A stretch of 60,588 nt of DNA from Acholeplasma laidlawii (GCF_015709225.1 NZ_JADNRS010000042.1:1-60588), one strand, 5' to 3'. Positions 1 through 9,564 are shown, numbered from the stretch's first letter. Translations and numbers: made by a program. The notes: generated from the letters alone by a model not told the origin.

Positions 1-1
1 T

Positions 2-1096
2 ATATTCATTGATGAAATCGATGCTGTAGGTCGTCAACGTGGTGCTGGTATGGGTGGCGGTAATGATGAAAGAGAACAAACATTAAACCAACTACTTGTT
101 GAAATGGACGGTTTTGGTGCAAACTTAGGTATCATCATTATGGCTGCAACAAACAGACCAGACGTATTAGATCCTGCATTATTAAGACCAGGTCGTTTTG
201 ATAGACAAATTACAATGCAAGTACCTGATCAAAAATCTCGTGAAGAAATATTAAAAGTTCATGCACGTAGTAAAAAATTAGATCCAACTATTAAATTTAG
301 TGAAGTTGCAATGCGTATTCCAGGATTTACGGGTGCTGATATTGAAAACTTATTAAATGAGGCGGCATTATTAGCTGCTAGAGAATCTAGAACAGTAATT
401 TCAATGCAAGACATTGATGAAGCGGCTTACCGTGTAACTATGGGACCTGCTAAGAAATCTAGAAAATACTCACCAAATGAAAAGAAAATGGTTGCCTACC
501 ATGAAGCCGGTCATGCGGTTATTGGATTAAAGGTGAACTTAGCTTCTACTGTTCAAAAAGTAACTATTGTCCCACGTGGACGTGCTGGTGGTTATGCACT
601 ATATACACCAGTTGAAGAAAAATTCAACTATGCTAAAAGTGAGTTACTAGCAATGATTACTTCTGCTTTAGGTGGACGTGTTGCTGAAGAAATTATGTTT
701 GATGATGTTACAACCGGAGCATATGATGACTTTAAACGTGCAACCAAGTTAGCACGTAGTATGGTTACAGAATATGGTATGTCTGATCTTGGACCTATCC
801 AATATGAATCAGATAGCGGAAACGTCTTCTTAGGTAGAGATTACTTAAAAGATAAAAACTTCTCTGATGCAGTTGCATTAGAAATTGATAGAGAAGTTCG
901 TGCGATTATAACAGAGTGTTACGAACATGCTAGAAAAGTAATTAACGAAAATAAAACTTTACTAGATAATATTGCTAAATACTTAATTGCCGTAGAAACA
1001 CTTACTAAAACTGATATTGATGAAATAGCGTCTACTGGACAACTACAATGGTGGGATAACCGTGAAGTTGAAGAAGACTTAAAGAAAAGCGAATAA
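2..1096 (+). CDS. ftsH: ATP-dependent zinc metalloprotease FtsH (C-terminal part, cut by window edge)
   Basis: This is the last 364 residues of FtsH, the membrane-anchored AAA+ protease that degrades misfolded membrane proteins and short-lived regulators. The gene enters from the left edge, so the N-terminal membrane segments and Walker A motif are not visible. The first visible residues form Walker B ([10 protein letters not shown]). Next comes the second region of homology, with the arginine fingers in LLRPGRFDR, and then the M41 protease domain with the zinc-binding HEAGH motif at bases 500-514. Only 5 nt separate its stop from the next gene, so the two are probably cotranscribed. Identity is certain; only the N-terminus is missing. 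Confidence 0.98.
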   Translation: MFIDEIDAVGRQRGAGMGGGNDEREQTLNQLLVEMDGFGANLGIIIMAATNRPDVLDPALLRPGRFDRQITMQVPDQKSREEILKVHARSKKLDPTIKFSEVAMRIPGFTGADIENLLNEAALLAARESRTVISMQDIDEAAYRVTMGPAKKSRKYSPNEKKMVAYHEAGHAVIGLKVNLASTVQKVTIVPRGRAGGYALYTPVEEKFNYAKSELLAMITSALGGRVAEEIMFDDVTTGAYDDFKRATKLARSMVTEYGMSDLGPIQYESDSGNVFLGRDYLKDKNFSDAVALEIDREVRAIITECYEHARKVINENKTLLDNIAKYLIAVETLTKTDIDEIASTGQLQWWDNREVEEDLKKSE

Positions 1097-1101
1097 ATAT
1101 T

Positions 1102-1350
1102 TTGAGAATTGATAAATTTTTAAAAGTTTCACGCTTAATTAAACGTCGTAGCGTGGCTAAAGATGTTGCAGATGCACAACGTATTTATGTCAATGGCCAA
1201 CTAGCAAAACCCGGTAAAACAGTAAAAGTAGGCGACCAAGTTCAATTGCATCTTGGCCTTAAAATTATTACTATTGAAATAACTTCACTCACTTTACTCA
1301 AAGACCAAGACATGTATACACTCATTTCCGAAGAAAAACGGTCTTTATGA
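1102..1350 (+). CDS. rqcP: S4-domain RNA-binding protein, RqcP/Hsp15 family
   Basis: This 82-residue protein is almost wholly an S4 RNA-binding domain (MRIDKFLKVSRLIKRRSVA, then the turn YVNGQLAKPGKTVKVGD). It matches the small RqcP (YabO)/Hsp15 family. In Bacillus, RqcP binds the large ribosomal subunit carrying a stalled peptidyl-tRNA and supports alanine tailing in ribosome quality control. The start is TTG at 1102; no ATG fits the family N-terminus. Its position between ftsH and lysS fits a protein quality control setting. A hairpin with a T tract overlaps its 3' end. The family is certain; the exact RqcP role is inferred from homology. Confidence 0.88.
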   Translation: MRIDKFLKVSRLIKRRSVAKDVADAQRIYVNGQLAKPGKTVKVGDQVQLHLGLKIITIEITSLTLLKDQDMYTLISEEKRSL

Positions 1351-1359
1351 TCGTTTTTT
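1334..1359 (+). terminator. Probable intrinsic terminator after ftsH-rqcP
   Basis: An AAAAACG arm (from 1334) pairs with CGTTTTT across a five-base loop, followed by a run of T. The hairpin includes the rqcP stop codon. It lies just upstream of the lysS -10 box (TATAAT at 1369-1374), separating the two transcripts. Confidence 0.6.
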
Positions 1360-1368
1360 AATGGAAAT

Positions 1369-1374
1369 TATAAT
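1369..1374 (+). promoter_or_regulatory. lysS promoter -10 box
   Basis: A perfect TATAAT lies 31 nt before the lysS start, followed by the ribosome binding site AAGGAG at 1390-1395. No good -35 hexamer is present at the standard spacing, so strength is uncertain. Confidence 0.5.
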
Positions 1375-1405
1375 ATAATAAGTAAGAATAAGGAGAAAAT
1401 CAAAT

Positions 1406-2893
1406 ATGTTTCCTGATGATTTAAATGAACAACAAAAAATAAGACTTCAAAAAGTTGAAGACTTAAGAAAATTAGGTGTCGATCCTTTTGGACATCGCTT
1501 TGATCGCACACATTTATCAAATGAAATTCATGCTTCTTATGGTAATTTAACTCGTGAAGAATTAGATGCTAAAGAAGTACATGTTATTATTGCAGGTCGT
1601 ATTGTATTAAGACGTACCCAAGGTAAAGCAGGCTTTATCCAACTACAAGATAAAGAAGGCCGTATTCAAGTATATGTTCGTCTAGATGCAGTAGGGGAAT
1701 TCCAATTTGAATTATTTAAACACTCTGATTTAGGTGATATCGTTGGTATTAAGGGTGTATTATTTAGAACTAAAACAGATGAACTTACTGTTAAAGCAAG
1801 TGAATTTGTTCACTTAACTAAAGCTATTACACCACTTCCTGATAAATTCCATGGTCTACAAGACAAGGAAGAAGCAAGACGTCGCAGATATGTAGATTTA
1901 ATTGTTAACGAAGATTCTATGCGTGTTGCAAGAACTAGTCCAAGAATTATTCGTGCATTCCAACACTATTTTGACTCTAACGGTTTTATTGAAGTTGAAA
2001 CACCTGTACTACATCCAATTTTAGGTGGTGCAGCTGCTAGACCATTTGTTACACATCATAACACACTGGATATGGACTTCTACCTACGTATTGCTACAGA
2101 GTTACCATTAAAAAGATTAATTGTTGGTGGTATGGAACGCGTTTACGAAATTGGCCGTCTATTTAGAAACGAAGGGATTAGTGCTAAACATAACCCTGAG
2201 TTTACAACCGTTGAAGCTTACCAAGCATTTGGTGATGTTACAGACATGATGAAACTCGTTGAAGACTGTTTATCTAGTGTAGCTTTTGAAGTAAATGGTT
2301 CATATGATGTTGTATTTAATGATCAAACAATTCATTTAAAAGACTTTAAGCGTGCACATATGGTTGATTTAATTAAAGAACAAACTGGTGAAGACTTCTT
2401 TAACCACTATAGCCTAGATGAAGCTAAACAAATTGCTAAAAAGCATAACGTACAAGTGGAACCTCACTTTACAGTAGGCCATATCATTGAAGCATTCTTT
2501 AATGACTATGTTGAAAAAACAATCATCCAACCTACAATCGTATTTGGTCACCCAATAGAAATCTCACCACTTGCAAAATCAAATGATAAAGATCCTAGAT
2601 TTACAGATCGTTTTGAATTGTTTATCATGGGTTCTGAATATGCAAATGCATTTTCAGAGTTAAATGATCCAGTAGATCAAAAAAATAGATTCTTAGATCA
2701 ATTAAAACAAAAAGAAAAAGGCGATGACGAAGCATCCGAAATGGATATTGACTTTGTTGAGGCACTTGAATATGGTATGCCTCCAACTGGTGGTATTGGT
2801 ATTGGTATTGATAGATTCATTATGCTACTTACAAATACACTAAATATTCGTGATGTTATCTTATTTCCTCACGCTAGAATTAAAACTAAATAA
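1406..2893 (+). CDS. lysS: Lysyl-tRNA synthetase, class II
   Basis: This 495-residue cytosolic enzyme charges tRNA-Lys. The N-terminal OB-fold anticodon-binding domain covers about residues 55-150 (VIIAGRIVLRRTQGKAGF). The class II catalytic core follows, with motif 1 near FIEVETPVLHPILGGAAARP, motif 2 at RNEGISAKHNPEFTTVE and motif 3 at GIGIGIDRFIMLLTN. Length matches bacterial LysS. It has its own TATAAT and a strong AAGGAG ribosome binding site, and ends at a bidirectional terminator. It is transcribed toward the origin (head-on), unusual for a housekeeping gene here. Confidence 0.98.
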   Translation: MFPDDLNEQQKIRLQKVEDLRKLGVDPFGHRFDRTHLSNEIHASYGNLTREELDAKEVHVIIAGRIVLRRTQGKAGFIQLQDKEGRIQVYVRLDAVGEFQFELFKHSDLGDIVGIKGVLFRTKTDELTVKASEFVHLTKAITPLPDKFHGLQDKEEARRRRYVDLIVNEDSMRVARTSPRIIRAFQHYFDSNGFIEVETPVLHPILGGAAARPFVTHHNTLDMDFYLRIATELPLKRLIVGGMERVYEIGRLFRNEGISAKHNPEFTTVEAYQAFGDVTDMMKLVEDCLSSVAFEVNGSYDVVFNDQTIHLKDFKRAHMVDLIKEQTGEDFFNHYSLDEAKQIAKKHNVQVEPHFTVGHIIEAFFNDYVEKTIIQPTIVFGHPIEISPLAKSNDKDPRFTDRFELFIMGSEYANAFSELNDPVDQKNRFLDQLKQKEKGDDEASEMDIDFVEALEYGMPPTGGIGIGIDRFIMLLTNTLNIRDVILFPHARIKTK

Positions 2894-2900
2894 TATATCA

Positions 2901-2929
2901 AAAAACCTCCAAAATATTGGAGGTTTTTG
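2901..2929. terminator. Bidirectional intrinsic terminator
   Basis: AAAAACCTCC and GGAGGTTTTT form a ten-base-pair stem around an AAAATATT loop. A runs on one side and T runs on the other let it work in both directions. It separates lysS from the convergent gene at 2948. Confidence 0.85.
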
Positions 2930-2947
2930 TTTATACTACATAATAAA

Positions 2948-3262
2948 CTAAGATATCTGACCAATAGTTTCCGCAATCATATAAACAAACATAACTGTAT
3001 AAGAAAGCGAGACTATGGATAAGGTAAATGTTATACCACTTCTTTTACTTCTTCTAATAATAAATACAATGAGAGAAATTAAAAACATAATAATCGGTAT
3101 TCTAAAGTCATAAGTAAAAATAAAGCGAGACATAAAATTCATATGTATAGGATCATTATTCCCAATAGACTTATTCATGAATATAAATAATACCCCAATC
3201 ATTGATAAAAAAAGTACTAATATGGTTAATGCTATATGTATCTTACCTAGTGTTTTCTTCAT
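2948..3262 (-). CDS. Small membrane protein of unknown function
   Basis: This protein has 104 residues and I do not recognise the family. Three hydrophobic segments are visible: about residues 9-29, 53-68 and 77-98. A polar loop (KSIGNNDPIHMNFMSR) lies between the first two, and a basic patch (RRSKRSG) at about residue 70 suggests a cytoplasmic turn. The start is supported by a GGGGGT ribosome binding site. It stands alone between a terminator and a TA-rich spacer. A real gene is likely from its clear start and membrane profile. Confidence 0.6.
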   Translation of the reverse strand: MKKTLGKIHIALTILVLFLSMIGVLFIFMNKSIGNNDPIHMNFMSRFIFTYDFRIPIIMFLISLIVFIIRRSKRSGITFTLSIVSLSYTVMFVYMIAETIGQIS

Positions 3263-3287
3263 CTTTAAACCCCCGTTTAATAACTTA

Positions 3288-3305
3288 TTTTATATATATA
3301 TATAT
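3288..3305. repeat. Short TA dinucleotide run
   Basis: About eight TA units lie in the spacer upstream of the gene at 2948. The run probably forms part of an AT-rich promoter. Such runs can change length by slippage. Confidence 0.7.
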
Positions 3306-3345
3306 GATTTGTCAAATGATTGCGTTTATTAATGTGTGACTTACC

Positions 3346-3861
3346 TTATATTTCGATATAACTTCTATAGCCCCTTGATTGATAATAGCTATCTGCACCA
3401 TTATGAAATATAAATGCACGGCCATATCTTTTTTCAGCATTTAAAGCACCACCTAAATCTCTTATAGATTTTGGTGTTGCAATCCATGATGAGGTCTTAA
3501 GATCAAAATCTTCTAGTGTTTGCATATATAGATACATTGTTTCTGTAACTAATTTTGAACCAAGATTACTTATATCTTTTTCAACACTTGATTCTGGTTT
3601 AAATTTCTTTCTGTCATGCCATGCTTTTTCGTCATAACAAAAACTTCTTCTGTTTGGAGATTCCTTAGAGAAATCTACATAATATAGTTTTCCTTCAAAG
3701 GCAATAACATCAACTTCTCCGCCACTATCTTCCATCTTTTGTAGAATTGTTAATATCTTTGGATCTTGTTTTATCTTTTGATAAACACTGTCCCAAGAGA
3801 CACCCTCATGTCTATGTGGGTGTTTCTTAAATCTCTGTTCTAATATATCTAATAACTTCAT
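3346..3861 (-). CDS. DUF4256 family protein
   Basis: This 171-residue soluble protein matches the DUF4256 family from end to end. Recognisable blocks are RHEGVSWDSV near the start, GGEVDVIAFEGKLYYVDFS, SPNRRSFCYDEKAW, TKTSSW-like LKTSSWIATP, and GGALNAEKRYGRAFIFHNGA near the end. The family is widespread in bacteria and has no established activity; the conserved Ser-Arg-Arg and Cys-Tyr-Asp patches look like a binding surface. It lies 12 nt downstream of a small membrane protein gene with which it is probably cotranscribed. Family assignment is firm and function unknown. Confidence 0.85.
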   Translation of the reverse strand: MKLLDILEQRFKKHPHRHEGVSWDSVYQKIKQDPKILTILQKMEDSGGEVDVIAFEGKLYYVDFSKESPNRRSFCYDEKAWHDRKKFKPESSVEKDISNLGSKLVTETMYLYMQTLEDFDLKTSSWIATPKSIRDLGGALNAEKRYGRAFIFHNGADSYYQSRGYRSYIEI

Positions 3862-3873
3862 AAAGTTACCTCC

Positions 3874-4329
3874 TTAGAGTTTTAGAAGTACAACGCCTAT
3901 ATTTGTATGTCTACCATACATGATCTTATACTTTTTATTAATTTCAACATTTGTTACAATAATCATTTTTTCTTCATTTGTATCTAAATCTAAGAATACT
4001 TGTCCAGTATATACGATTTCTTTATTATCTTTAGGTGAAATACCGCGCTTGTTATATTTAGTGAATAAAGCATTGATAACTGGTAGTTTATCTTTTTTAA
4101 GTGCACTTATATCTAGTGTTGCACCAATGGTAATATAAACACCAAATAATGCGAGTAACCCAGTAACACCTATAATGATCCAGTTAAATACCACCATCGA
4201 CTGATCATTAGCATTGACATTCATATCAAATATAGTAAATCCACATACAACACATGCCGCTAAAAAGATAAAAAGTGCGTAACGTCTTCTTGAACTAAAT
4301 TTAATTTTTAATATATCTTTTACTATCAT
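3874..4329 (-). CDS. Membrane protein of unknown function with two N-terminal helices
   Basis: The 151 residues have a basic N-terminus (KIKFSSRRRYA), two hydrophobic segments (about residues 18-36 and 47-69) and a soluble C-terminal part of about 80 residues rich in beta-type sequence (EIVYTGQVFLDLD, KKYKIMYGRHTNIGVVLL). I do not recognise the family. The start codon overlaps the stop of the upstream oxidoreductase gene (TAATG), indicating translational coupling. Confidence 0.65.
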   Translation of the reverse strand: MIVKDILKIKFSSRRRYALFIFLAACVVCGFTIFDMNVNANDQSMVVFNWIIIGVTGLLALFGVYITIGATLDISALKKDKLPVINALFTKYNKRGISPKDNKEIVYTGQVFLDLDTNEEKMIIVTNVEINKKYKIMYGRHTNIGVVLLKL

Positions 4330-5396
4330 TATTTTTTCTCCTTAGATACTTTTACCCATTGATTCAAACTTTGAGATTGATAGATAGCTTCTATGAGTTG
4401 CATAGAGTGTAGTCCATCTTCAAAGTTTGCATAATCCGATACAAAGTTTATATTTTCTATTTCATGATAAAACTGTCTAAAACTTTCTGTAAATGATTCT
4501 ACAAACGTCACCGCTTGGTGTAGTTTGCCATTTTTAAGTGTATCTATATGTGTTGTTTCAATACCTTTAAATCGCTCATTTAAGGCGGCATATAGTATAC
4601 TTGATGTCTTATCGCTATCTAGCTTAAAAGAGCCATTTAACCCTGATAGCGTGTAGCTAAGTAGGTTATCATTACCAATTAGTGATTGACTAATAGTTGC
4701 AGATCCAATCGCGTTTTTATCTGTCTTATAAATGACAACACCAATGTCTTCAGTATCTACAAGTTTTCCGCCTCTGATTGGGTATACTTGTTTAAATAAT
4801 GCAGATACTTCTGTAATTTTATGTCCGGTTAAAAATTCTATTAAATCAAAATAGTGTGTACCAATATCGGCAATTACTCTTGTTAAACCACCATACTTTT
4901 GGTTGTCTCGCCAGTTATAAATATTAGGACTTGCTGCCCAACCTTGCGTGTATTCACCGTGTATTGATATGATAGGTCCAATATCCTCTATATGTGTTTT
5001 AACAAATTGGTTGTTTGCATAAAACCTATTATGGAAGTGTATTTTAGCAACCAAACCTTTAAATTTAGCTAAATGATATAACTTTATTGCTTCATCTACA
5101 TTCATGGTCATAGGTTTCTCAAGTATGACATGTAAATTATGATTCAAAGCGTAAGATGCAATCTCGTAGTGTACATCGTTTGATGTACATATGTGAACAG
5201 CATCTAGCGCTTCTTTATCTATCATTTCTTTATAGTCTGTATAATATGCATGGATGCCTAGACTTTTGGCCTTTTCTTCTATTTGGTGTCTAGAACTGAT
5301 TGAAACTACTTTAACATGATCTAATTTTCTTAATGCTTCTATATGTACTAATGAAATTCTTCCAATACCGATGATACCTACTTTATATGTTTTCAT
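4329..5396 (-). CDS. Gfo/Idh/MocA family NAD(P)-dependent oxidoreductase
   Basis: This 355-residue cytosolic dehydrogenase belongs to the glucose-fructose oxidoreductase/inositol dehydrogenase family. The N-terminal Rossmann fold begins with VGIIGIGRIS (dinucleotide-binding glycines), and the family signature HVILEKPMTMNVDEA lies near residue 95. The C-terminal half is the mixed alpha/beta substrate domain, with the GGLTRVIADIGTHYFDL block containing the usual catalytic histidine. The substrate cannot be read from sequence; sugars, inositols or amino sugars are typical. It sits 8 nt after queG and overlaps the next gene by one base, so it belongs to a short operon. Confidence 0.92.
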   Translation of the reverse strand: MKTYKVGIIGIGRISLVHIEALRKLDHVKVVSISSRHQIEEKAKSLGIHAYYTDYKEMIDKEALDAVHICTSNDVHYEIASYALNHNLHVILEKPMTMNVDEAIKLYHLAKFKGLVAKIHFHNRFYANNQFVKTHIEDIGPIISIHGEYTQGWAASPNIYNWRDNQKYGGLTRVIADIGTHYFDLIEFLTGHKITEVSALFKQVYPIRGGKLVDTEDIGVVIYKTDKNAIGSATISQSLIGNDNLLSYTLSGLNGSFKLDSDKTSSILYAALNERFKGIETTHIDTLKNGKLHQAVTFVESFTESFRQFYHEIENINFVSDYANFEDGLHSMQLIEAIYQSQSLNQWVKVSKEKK

Positions 5397-5404
5397 TTTA
5401 ACAC

Positions 5405-6313
5405 CTATATGTCAAACTTTTCTAATTTATTTAAAATATTTTGAGCATCTTCTTTATACCAATCAGGGTATTTTGGATCAAGAATAGTTTCTCTAATCAT
5501 GTCGTTATATGCCACATTTTTTTGTCTAAGTAATATCGTAAGGGCGTTTCTTAAAAGCAATGTTTTACCACGCCATGTATAGGCATGTTTTCCGTATTTA
5601 TCCATAAACTCTTTGTTTGTCAAATCAAACAAATCTTTGATGATAACATAGGATGTTGGCTTTTCTCTAAATGCTTCTACTTTATTTGAGTTCACACCTT
5701 TATTATACCGACACACACGTTGACATATATCACACCCCATTAAAAGCGTGTTCTTACTGATTTCATAATCAGTTAGAGCACGTTTTTCTTGGTTATACCC
5801 ACTAATACAGGTTGGCCAATCAAAACCATTATCTAAAGCTTTTACAGGGCACGCTTTAATACATATCGTACAATCCCCACAAGATAGTTTATTTTCTTCA
5901 ATTATTTCTGGATGTTTTTCTTTAGTAAGAACTAGTCCAATAAAGAAAAAACTACCTAAGTCTTTCTGAATCATTAAATTGTTTTTACCATGAAAGGCTA
6001 AACCTGTCATTTCTAAACACTTACGCTCATTAATTGTATGATTATCCACTAATGCCTTGTATTCAATATTTAGATCTCTTAGTGCTTCATGCATCATAGA
6101 ACGCATGACATCATGATAATCATAACCATAAGTATACATCGATGCAGTTAGCTTATCCTTTTCATGTTTTAGGTATGTATTTGGATAACCTAAGCCTACA
6201 ACAAAAATGGATTCATATCCTACGAGGTTATAATCAAATTTAATTGATTGGTATCTATCTGCATCAATAGTACCAACAAAATCAAATGCTTCTTTTAATT
6301 TTTCATACACCAT
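5405..6313 (-). CDS. queG: Epoxyqueuosine reductase QueG
   Basis: This 302-residue iron-sulfur protein is expected to reduce epoxyqueuosine in tRNA to queuosine, the last step of that modification. The first 4Fe-4S motif is CGDCTICIKACP (about residues 145-156). The second is CISGYN together with MGCDICQRVCRYN, the usual QueG split. It is shorter than the roughly 380 residues of E. coli QueG, lacking much of the C-terminal repeat region, as in some Firmicute homologues. Known QueG enzymes also need cobalamin, which this organism would have to import. Ribosome binding site AGGTGA precedes the start. Confidence 0.88.
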   Translation of the reverse strand: MVYEKLKEAFDFVGTIDADRYQSIKFDYNLVGYESIFVVGLGYPNTYLKHEKDKLTASMYTYGYDYHDVMRSMMHEALRDLNIEYKALVDNHTINERKCLEMTGLAFHGKNNLMIQKDLGSFFFIGLVLTKEKHPEIIEENKLSCGDCTICIKACPVKALDNGFDWPTCISGYNQEKRALTDYEISKNTLLMGCDICQRVCRYNKGVNSNKVEAFREKPTSYVIIKDLFDLTNKEFMDKYGKHAYTWRGKTLLLRNALTILLRQKNVAYNDMIRETILDPKYPDWYKEDAQNILNKLEKFDI

Positions 6314-6391
6314 TTAAAATCACCTAAAAGTTTATATATATGATTATAACATTATATGAGGTACCAGGTTTCAATTTAAGTCCTTTTTAAG

Positions 6392-6423
6392 GTAAGAAAA
6401 AGGAATGATTTCTCATTCCTTTA
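6392..6423 (-). terminator. Intrinsic terminator after the gene at 6413
   Basis: Read on the minus strand, AAAGGAATGA pairs with TCATTCCTTT and is followed by TTTTTCTT. The stop codon of the upstream gene lies inside the stem, an economical arrangement seen several times in this window. Confidence 0.8.
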
Positions 6424-6976
6424 TAATTCCTAATTCATCTGCAATTTCTAAGAAGATGCTGTCAATTGGATAATACTCAATATTGAGTCTCTTAAATATT
6501 TGTAAACTCATATCATCTAGTTTTTTATAGAGTGTTTCATCTATTTTTTCTTTGTTGGTAAGTTTTGATATGATTAATGTCTCAAAATTCAATAATTGTT
6601 CCATACTTTGTGCATCATAATTTTCTAAATCCAGAAGTTCATGTTGGAAATCTATTGTGTTTAACAATAAATTAACTTTTTTAGCGTCTACATTCATTGC
6701 TAAGTAGTCATTGTTATATACGTTAACCAATATTTTCTCGATTTCTTCCACTTGAGTATGAATATAATGAAATCCAAATGAAAAGTTGTCATGATCATCT
6801 TCATTATATGTAGGATCATCAATTAACTTGTTATATAGATGATCTACTACATTGAATACATTCTCAAATCTAAATAGTAATAATGAATCTAACTGTTTTA
6901 ATTTCGAGAGTAGTTCTTCATGTTCAAGTAGCCATCCAGCATATTCATTGTAGATTAATTCATGTTCCATGTTCAT
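6413..6976 (-). CDS. Hypothetical acidic helical protein
   Basis: The 187 residues are soluble, acidic and mostly predicted helical, with leucine-rich stretches (ELLSKLKQLDSLLLFRFENV) and no membrane segment. I recognise no family. Aromatic and acidic residues cluster in the middle (DEDDHDNFSFGFHYIH, similar to a metal-binding patch, though this is only an impression). It lies 37 nt downstream of fba and ends in an intrinsic terminator, so it is probably read through from the fba promoter. It replaces tal or other genes found after fba in related Firmicutes. Confidence 0.6.
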   Translation of the reverse strand: MNMEHELIYNEYAGWLLEHEELLSKLKQLDSLLLFRFENVFNVVDHLYNKLIDDPTYNEDDHDNFSFGFHYIHTQVEEIEKILVNVYNNDYLAMNVDAKKVNLLLNTIDFQHELLDLENYDAQSMEQLLNFETLIISKLTNKEKIDETLYKKLDDMSLQIFKRLNIEYYPIDSIFLEIADELGIIKE

Positions 6977-7013
6977 ACCTCACTAAATAATTTATTGAGT
7001 TATAAGAATAAAA

Positions 7014-7877
7014 TTAAGCTTTATTTACTGAACCAAACATTGTTAATTTATCTTTAATAACTTGTTTCATAGCTACATAACCAGGATTTAATAATTTTCT
7101 TGGGTCAAATCCTTTAGATTCTAGGTCTTTACCTTCTTCAATGTATTTTCTAGTTGCAGCGGCAAATGCTAATTGTAACTCAGTGTTTACGTTAATTTTT
7201 GCAATACCTAATGAAATAGCTTTAGTAATTTGGTCTGCAGGAATACCTGTACCACCGTGTAATACTAAAGGTACACCATTTGTAACTTCACTTACAGTTT
7301 TTAATACACCAAAGTCTAAACCTTTCCAGTTTGCAGGGTATTTACCATGGATATTACCAATACCAGCAGCGAATAGATCTACACCAGTAGCTGCAATAAT
7401 ACGGCATTCTTCTGGATCAGCTAATTCACCAGTACCAACAACACCGTCTTCTTCTCCACCAATTGAACCCACTTCAGCTTCTACAGATACACCTACAGCG
7501 TGTGCAACTGCTACAACTTCTTGAGTTTTCTTTAAGTTTTCTTCAAATGGATAGTGTGAACCATCAAACATAACTGAAGTAAAACCAGCGCGGATTGCTT
7601 TAAAAGCACCTTCATAAGTACCATGGTCTAGATGGACTGCAACAGGAACACTAATGTTCATTGCTTTGTCTAATGTAGACACCATAGCCATTACGTTTTC
7701 ATAACCACCCATGTATTTAGCTGCACCTTCTGATACACCTAAAATTACTGGTGATTTTAATTCTTCAACAGTAGATAATACTGCTTTAATCCATTCAAGG
7801 TTGTTGATGTTGATTTGTGCAACAGCATAACCTTCAGCCTTAGCTTTTTGTAACATTTCTTTTGCGGAAACTAACAT
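7014..7877 (-). CDS. fba: Class II fructose-bisphosphate aldolase
   Basis: This 287-residue cytosolic zinc enzyme splits fructose-1,6-bisphosphate into dihydroxyacetone phosphate and glyceraldehyde-3-phosphate. The zinc and catalytic signature VAVHLDHGTYEGAFKAI lies around residue 80, followed by EAEVGSIGGEEDGV and the phosphate-binding LVLHGGTGIP and KINVNTELQ. Length matches the FbaA type of Bacillus. It has a clear promoter (TTGTAA, 17 bp, TATAAT) and ribosome binding site AAGGAGG. It lies downstream of pyrG as in Bacillus. Confidence 0.98.
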   Translation of the reverse strand: MLVSAKEMLQKAKAEGYAVAQININNLEWIKAVLSTVEELKSPVILGVSEGAAKYMGGYENVMAMVSTLDKAMNISVPVAVHLDHGTYEGAFKAIRAGFTSVMFDGSHYPFEENLKKTQEVVAVAHAVGVSVEAEVGSIGGEEDGVVGTGELADPEECRIIAATGVDLFAAGIGNIHGKYPANWKGLDFGVLKTVSEVTNGVPLVLHGGTGIPADQITKAISLGIAKINVNTELQLAFAAATRKYIEEGKDLESKGFDPRKLLNPGYVAMKQVIKDKLTMFGSVNKA

Positions 7878-7911
7878 TTTTTGAATCCTCCTTATCGTTT
7901 TGCCAATAGAT

Positions 7912-7940
7912 ATTATATATCTAATTGTATTTTTTTACAA
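7912..7940 (-). promoter_or_regulatory. fba promoter
   Basis: On the minus strand, -35 TTGTAA (7935-7940) and -10 TATAAT (7912-7917) are separated by exactly 17 bp, ending about 35 nt before the fba start. The -10 is perfect and the -35 matches four of six consensus bases. Confidence 0.75.
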
Positions 7941-7953
7941 ACATTTAGGGTGA

Positions 7954-9564
7954 TTATCGATTAATTTTGTTATTTTTAAGAGACATTTCTATAAAATCTC
8001 TAAATAACGGGTGAGGACGTAGTGGTCTTGATAAAAACTCTGGGTGATATTGTACACCAACAAACCAAACATGGTTTTTTAGCTCAACAATTTCTACTAA
8101 ATTTTGGTTAGGATGTATGCCACTAAAGATAAAGTTATTATCTTTAAATAACGACTCATATTGATTGTTAAATTCATAACGATGTCTATGACGTTCTTTA
8201 ATTAAATCTTGTCCATAAGACTTATATGCAACCGTGTTTTGTTCAATCTTACAATCATATAATCCTAATCTTAATGTCCCACCTAAATCAGTGCCTGGTG
8301 TTTCTAATGTATGGATAAGTGGCATCTTTGTATTCGAATCAATTTCTGTTGTTTCTGCATCTTTATAGCCTAATACATTTCTAGCATATTCAATGATTGC
8401 TAATTGCATACCATAACATATACCAAAGAAAGGTACGTTATGTTCTCTGGCATATTTGATAGCTAATAGCTTACCGTTAGTTGCCCTTTTACCAAATCCA
8501 CCCGGCACTAAAATACCGTTACAAGACTTCAAGGTTTCTTCATAGTTATCACTCGTTAATTTTTCAGCATTTAACCATTTAATTTTAACTTCACAGCGGT
8601 GATGGAAACCTGCATGTTTTAGTGATTCTGATACCGATAAATATGCATCTTGTAGCGTCACATACTTACCTACAAGTCCAATAGTAATACGATGTTGTGG
8701 GGTTTTAATACGTTCAATTAAATCTATCCAAGAAGACATATCCGGTATCACATGATTATCTATTTGGAAATGTTTTAAGATATAGTCATCTATTTTTTGT
8801 TTTCTAAAGTTTAGAATAGATTCATAAATAACATTCACATCTAAAGATTCAAATACTGCTTCTTTATCCACATCACAAAATAAAGCAATCTTTTCCTTCA
8901 CATCACTACTAATATTGACTTCACTTCTTAAAATAATAATATCTGGTTGAATACCGAGTGATCTTAACTCTTTTACGGAGTGTTGTGTTGGTTTAGTTTT
9001 AATTTCATTAGAAGCTTTTAAAAATGGAACTAATGTATTGTGTATGTAAAGCGTGTTTTTATACCCGAAATCACGTCTTGCCTGACGTATTGCTTCAAGA
9101 TATGGTAACGATTCAATATCACCCACTGTACCACCAATTTCAGTGATAATAACGTCTGCACCAGATATTTGAGCTGCTTCTTTTAGTTTTAATTTGATTT
9201 CATCTGTCACGTGAGGAATAACTTGTACCGTTGCACCTAAATACTCACCTCTACGTTCCTTATTAATAACATTTTGATATATTTTACCTGTAGTAATAGA
9301 AGATTCTTTTGTTAGATTAATGTCGATAAAACGTTCATAATGCCCTAAATCTAAATCTGTTTCAGCACCATCATCTGTAACAAAAACTTCTCCGTGCTGA
9401 AAAGGACTCATTGTGCCTGGATCCACGTTAATATAAGGATCGAACTTTTGGGTAAACACCTTTAACCCTCTAGATTTTAAAATCTGACCGATTGCAGATG
9501 CTGATATACCCTTACCTAAAGATGAAACAACTCCGCCTGTAACAAATATAAATTTTGTAGCCAT
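7954..9564 (-). CDS. pyrG: CTP synthase
   Basis: This 536-residue enzyme makes CTP from UTP, ATP and glutamine. The N-terminal synthetase domain starts with [19 protein letters not shown], with further signatures [15 protein letters not shown] and [17 protein letters not shown]. The C-terminal class I glutamine amidotransferase domain has its nucleophile in [10 protein letters not shown] and the His-Glu pair in QYHPEF. I place the start at 9564: it begins the conserved N-terminus and follows AAGGTAAGG. An in-frame ATG 33 codons upstream lies inside the promoter and leader terminator and cannot be the start. Leader structure indicates CTP-sensitive attenuation. Confidence 0.98.
   Translation of the reverse strand: MATKFIFVTGGVVSSLGKGISASAIGQILKSRGLKVFTQKFDPYINVDPGTMSPFQHGEVFVTDDGAETDLDLGHYERFIDINLTKESSITTGKIYQNVINKERRGEYLGATVQVIPHVTDEIKLKLKEAAQISGADVIITEIGGTVGDIESLPYLEAIRQARRDFGYKNTLYIHNTLVPFLKASNEIKTKPTQHSVKELRSLGIQPDIIILRSEVNISSDVKEKIALFCDVDKEAVFESLDVNVIYESILNFRKQKIDDYILKHFQIDNHVIPDMSSWIDLIERIKTPQHRITIGLVGKYVTLQDAYLSVSESLKHAGFHHRCEVKIKWLNAEKLTSDNYEETLKSCNGILVPGGFGKRATNGKLLAIKYAREHNVPFFGICYGMQLAIIEYARNVLGYKDAETTEIDSNTKMPLIHTLETPGTDLGGTLRLGLYDCKIEQNTVAYKSYGQDLIKERHRHRYEFNNQYESLFKDNNFIFSGIHPNQNLVEIVELKNHVWFVGVQYHPEFLSRPLRPHPLFRDFIEMSLKNNKINR

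Noticed and set aside
3288-3305. TA run as a phase-variable switch
   Set aside because: It is not in a coding region or within a clear promoter spacer, and AT-rich DNA yields such runs by chance.
7141-7524. Plus-strand open frame inside fba
   Set aside because: It mirrors the codons of the strongly conserved aldolase, has no ribosome binding site and no recognisable motif. Similar shadows occur within dnaX, crtI, gyrA, the lipoproteins and others.
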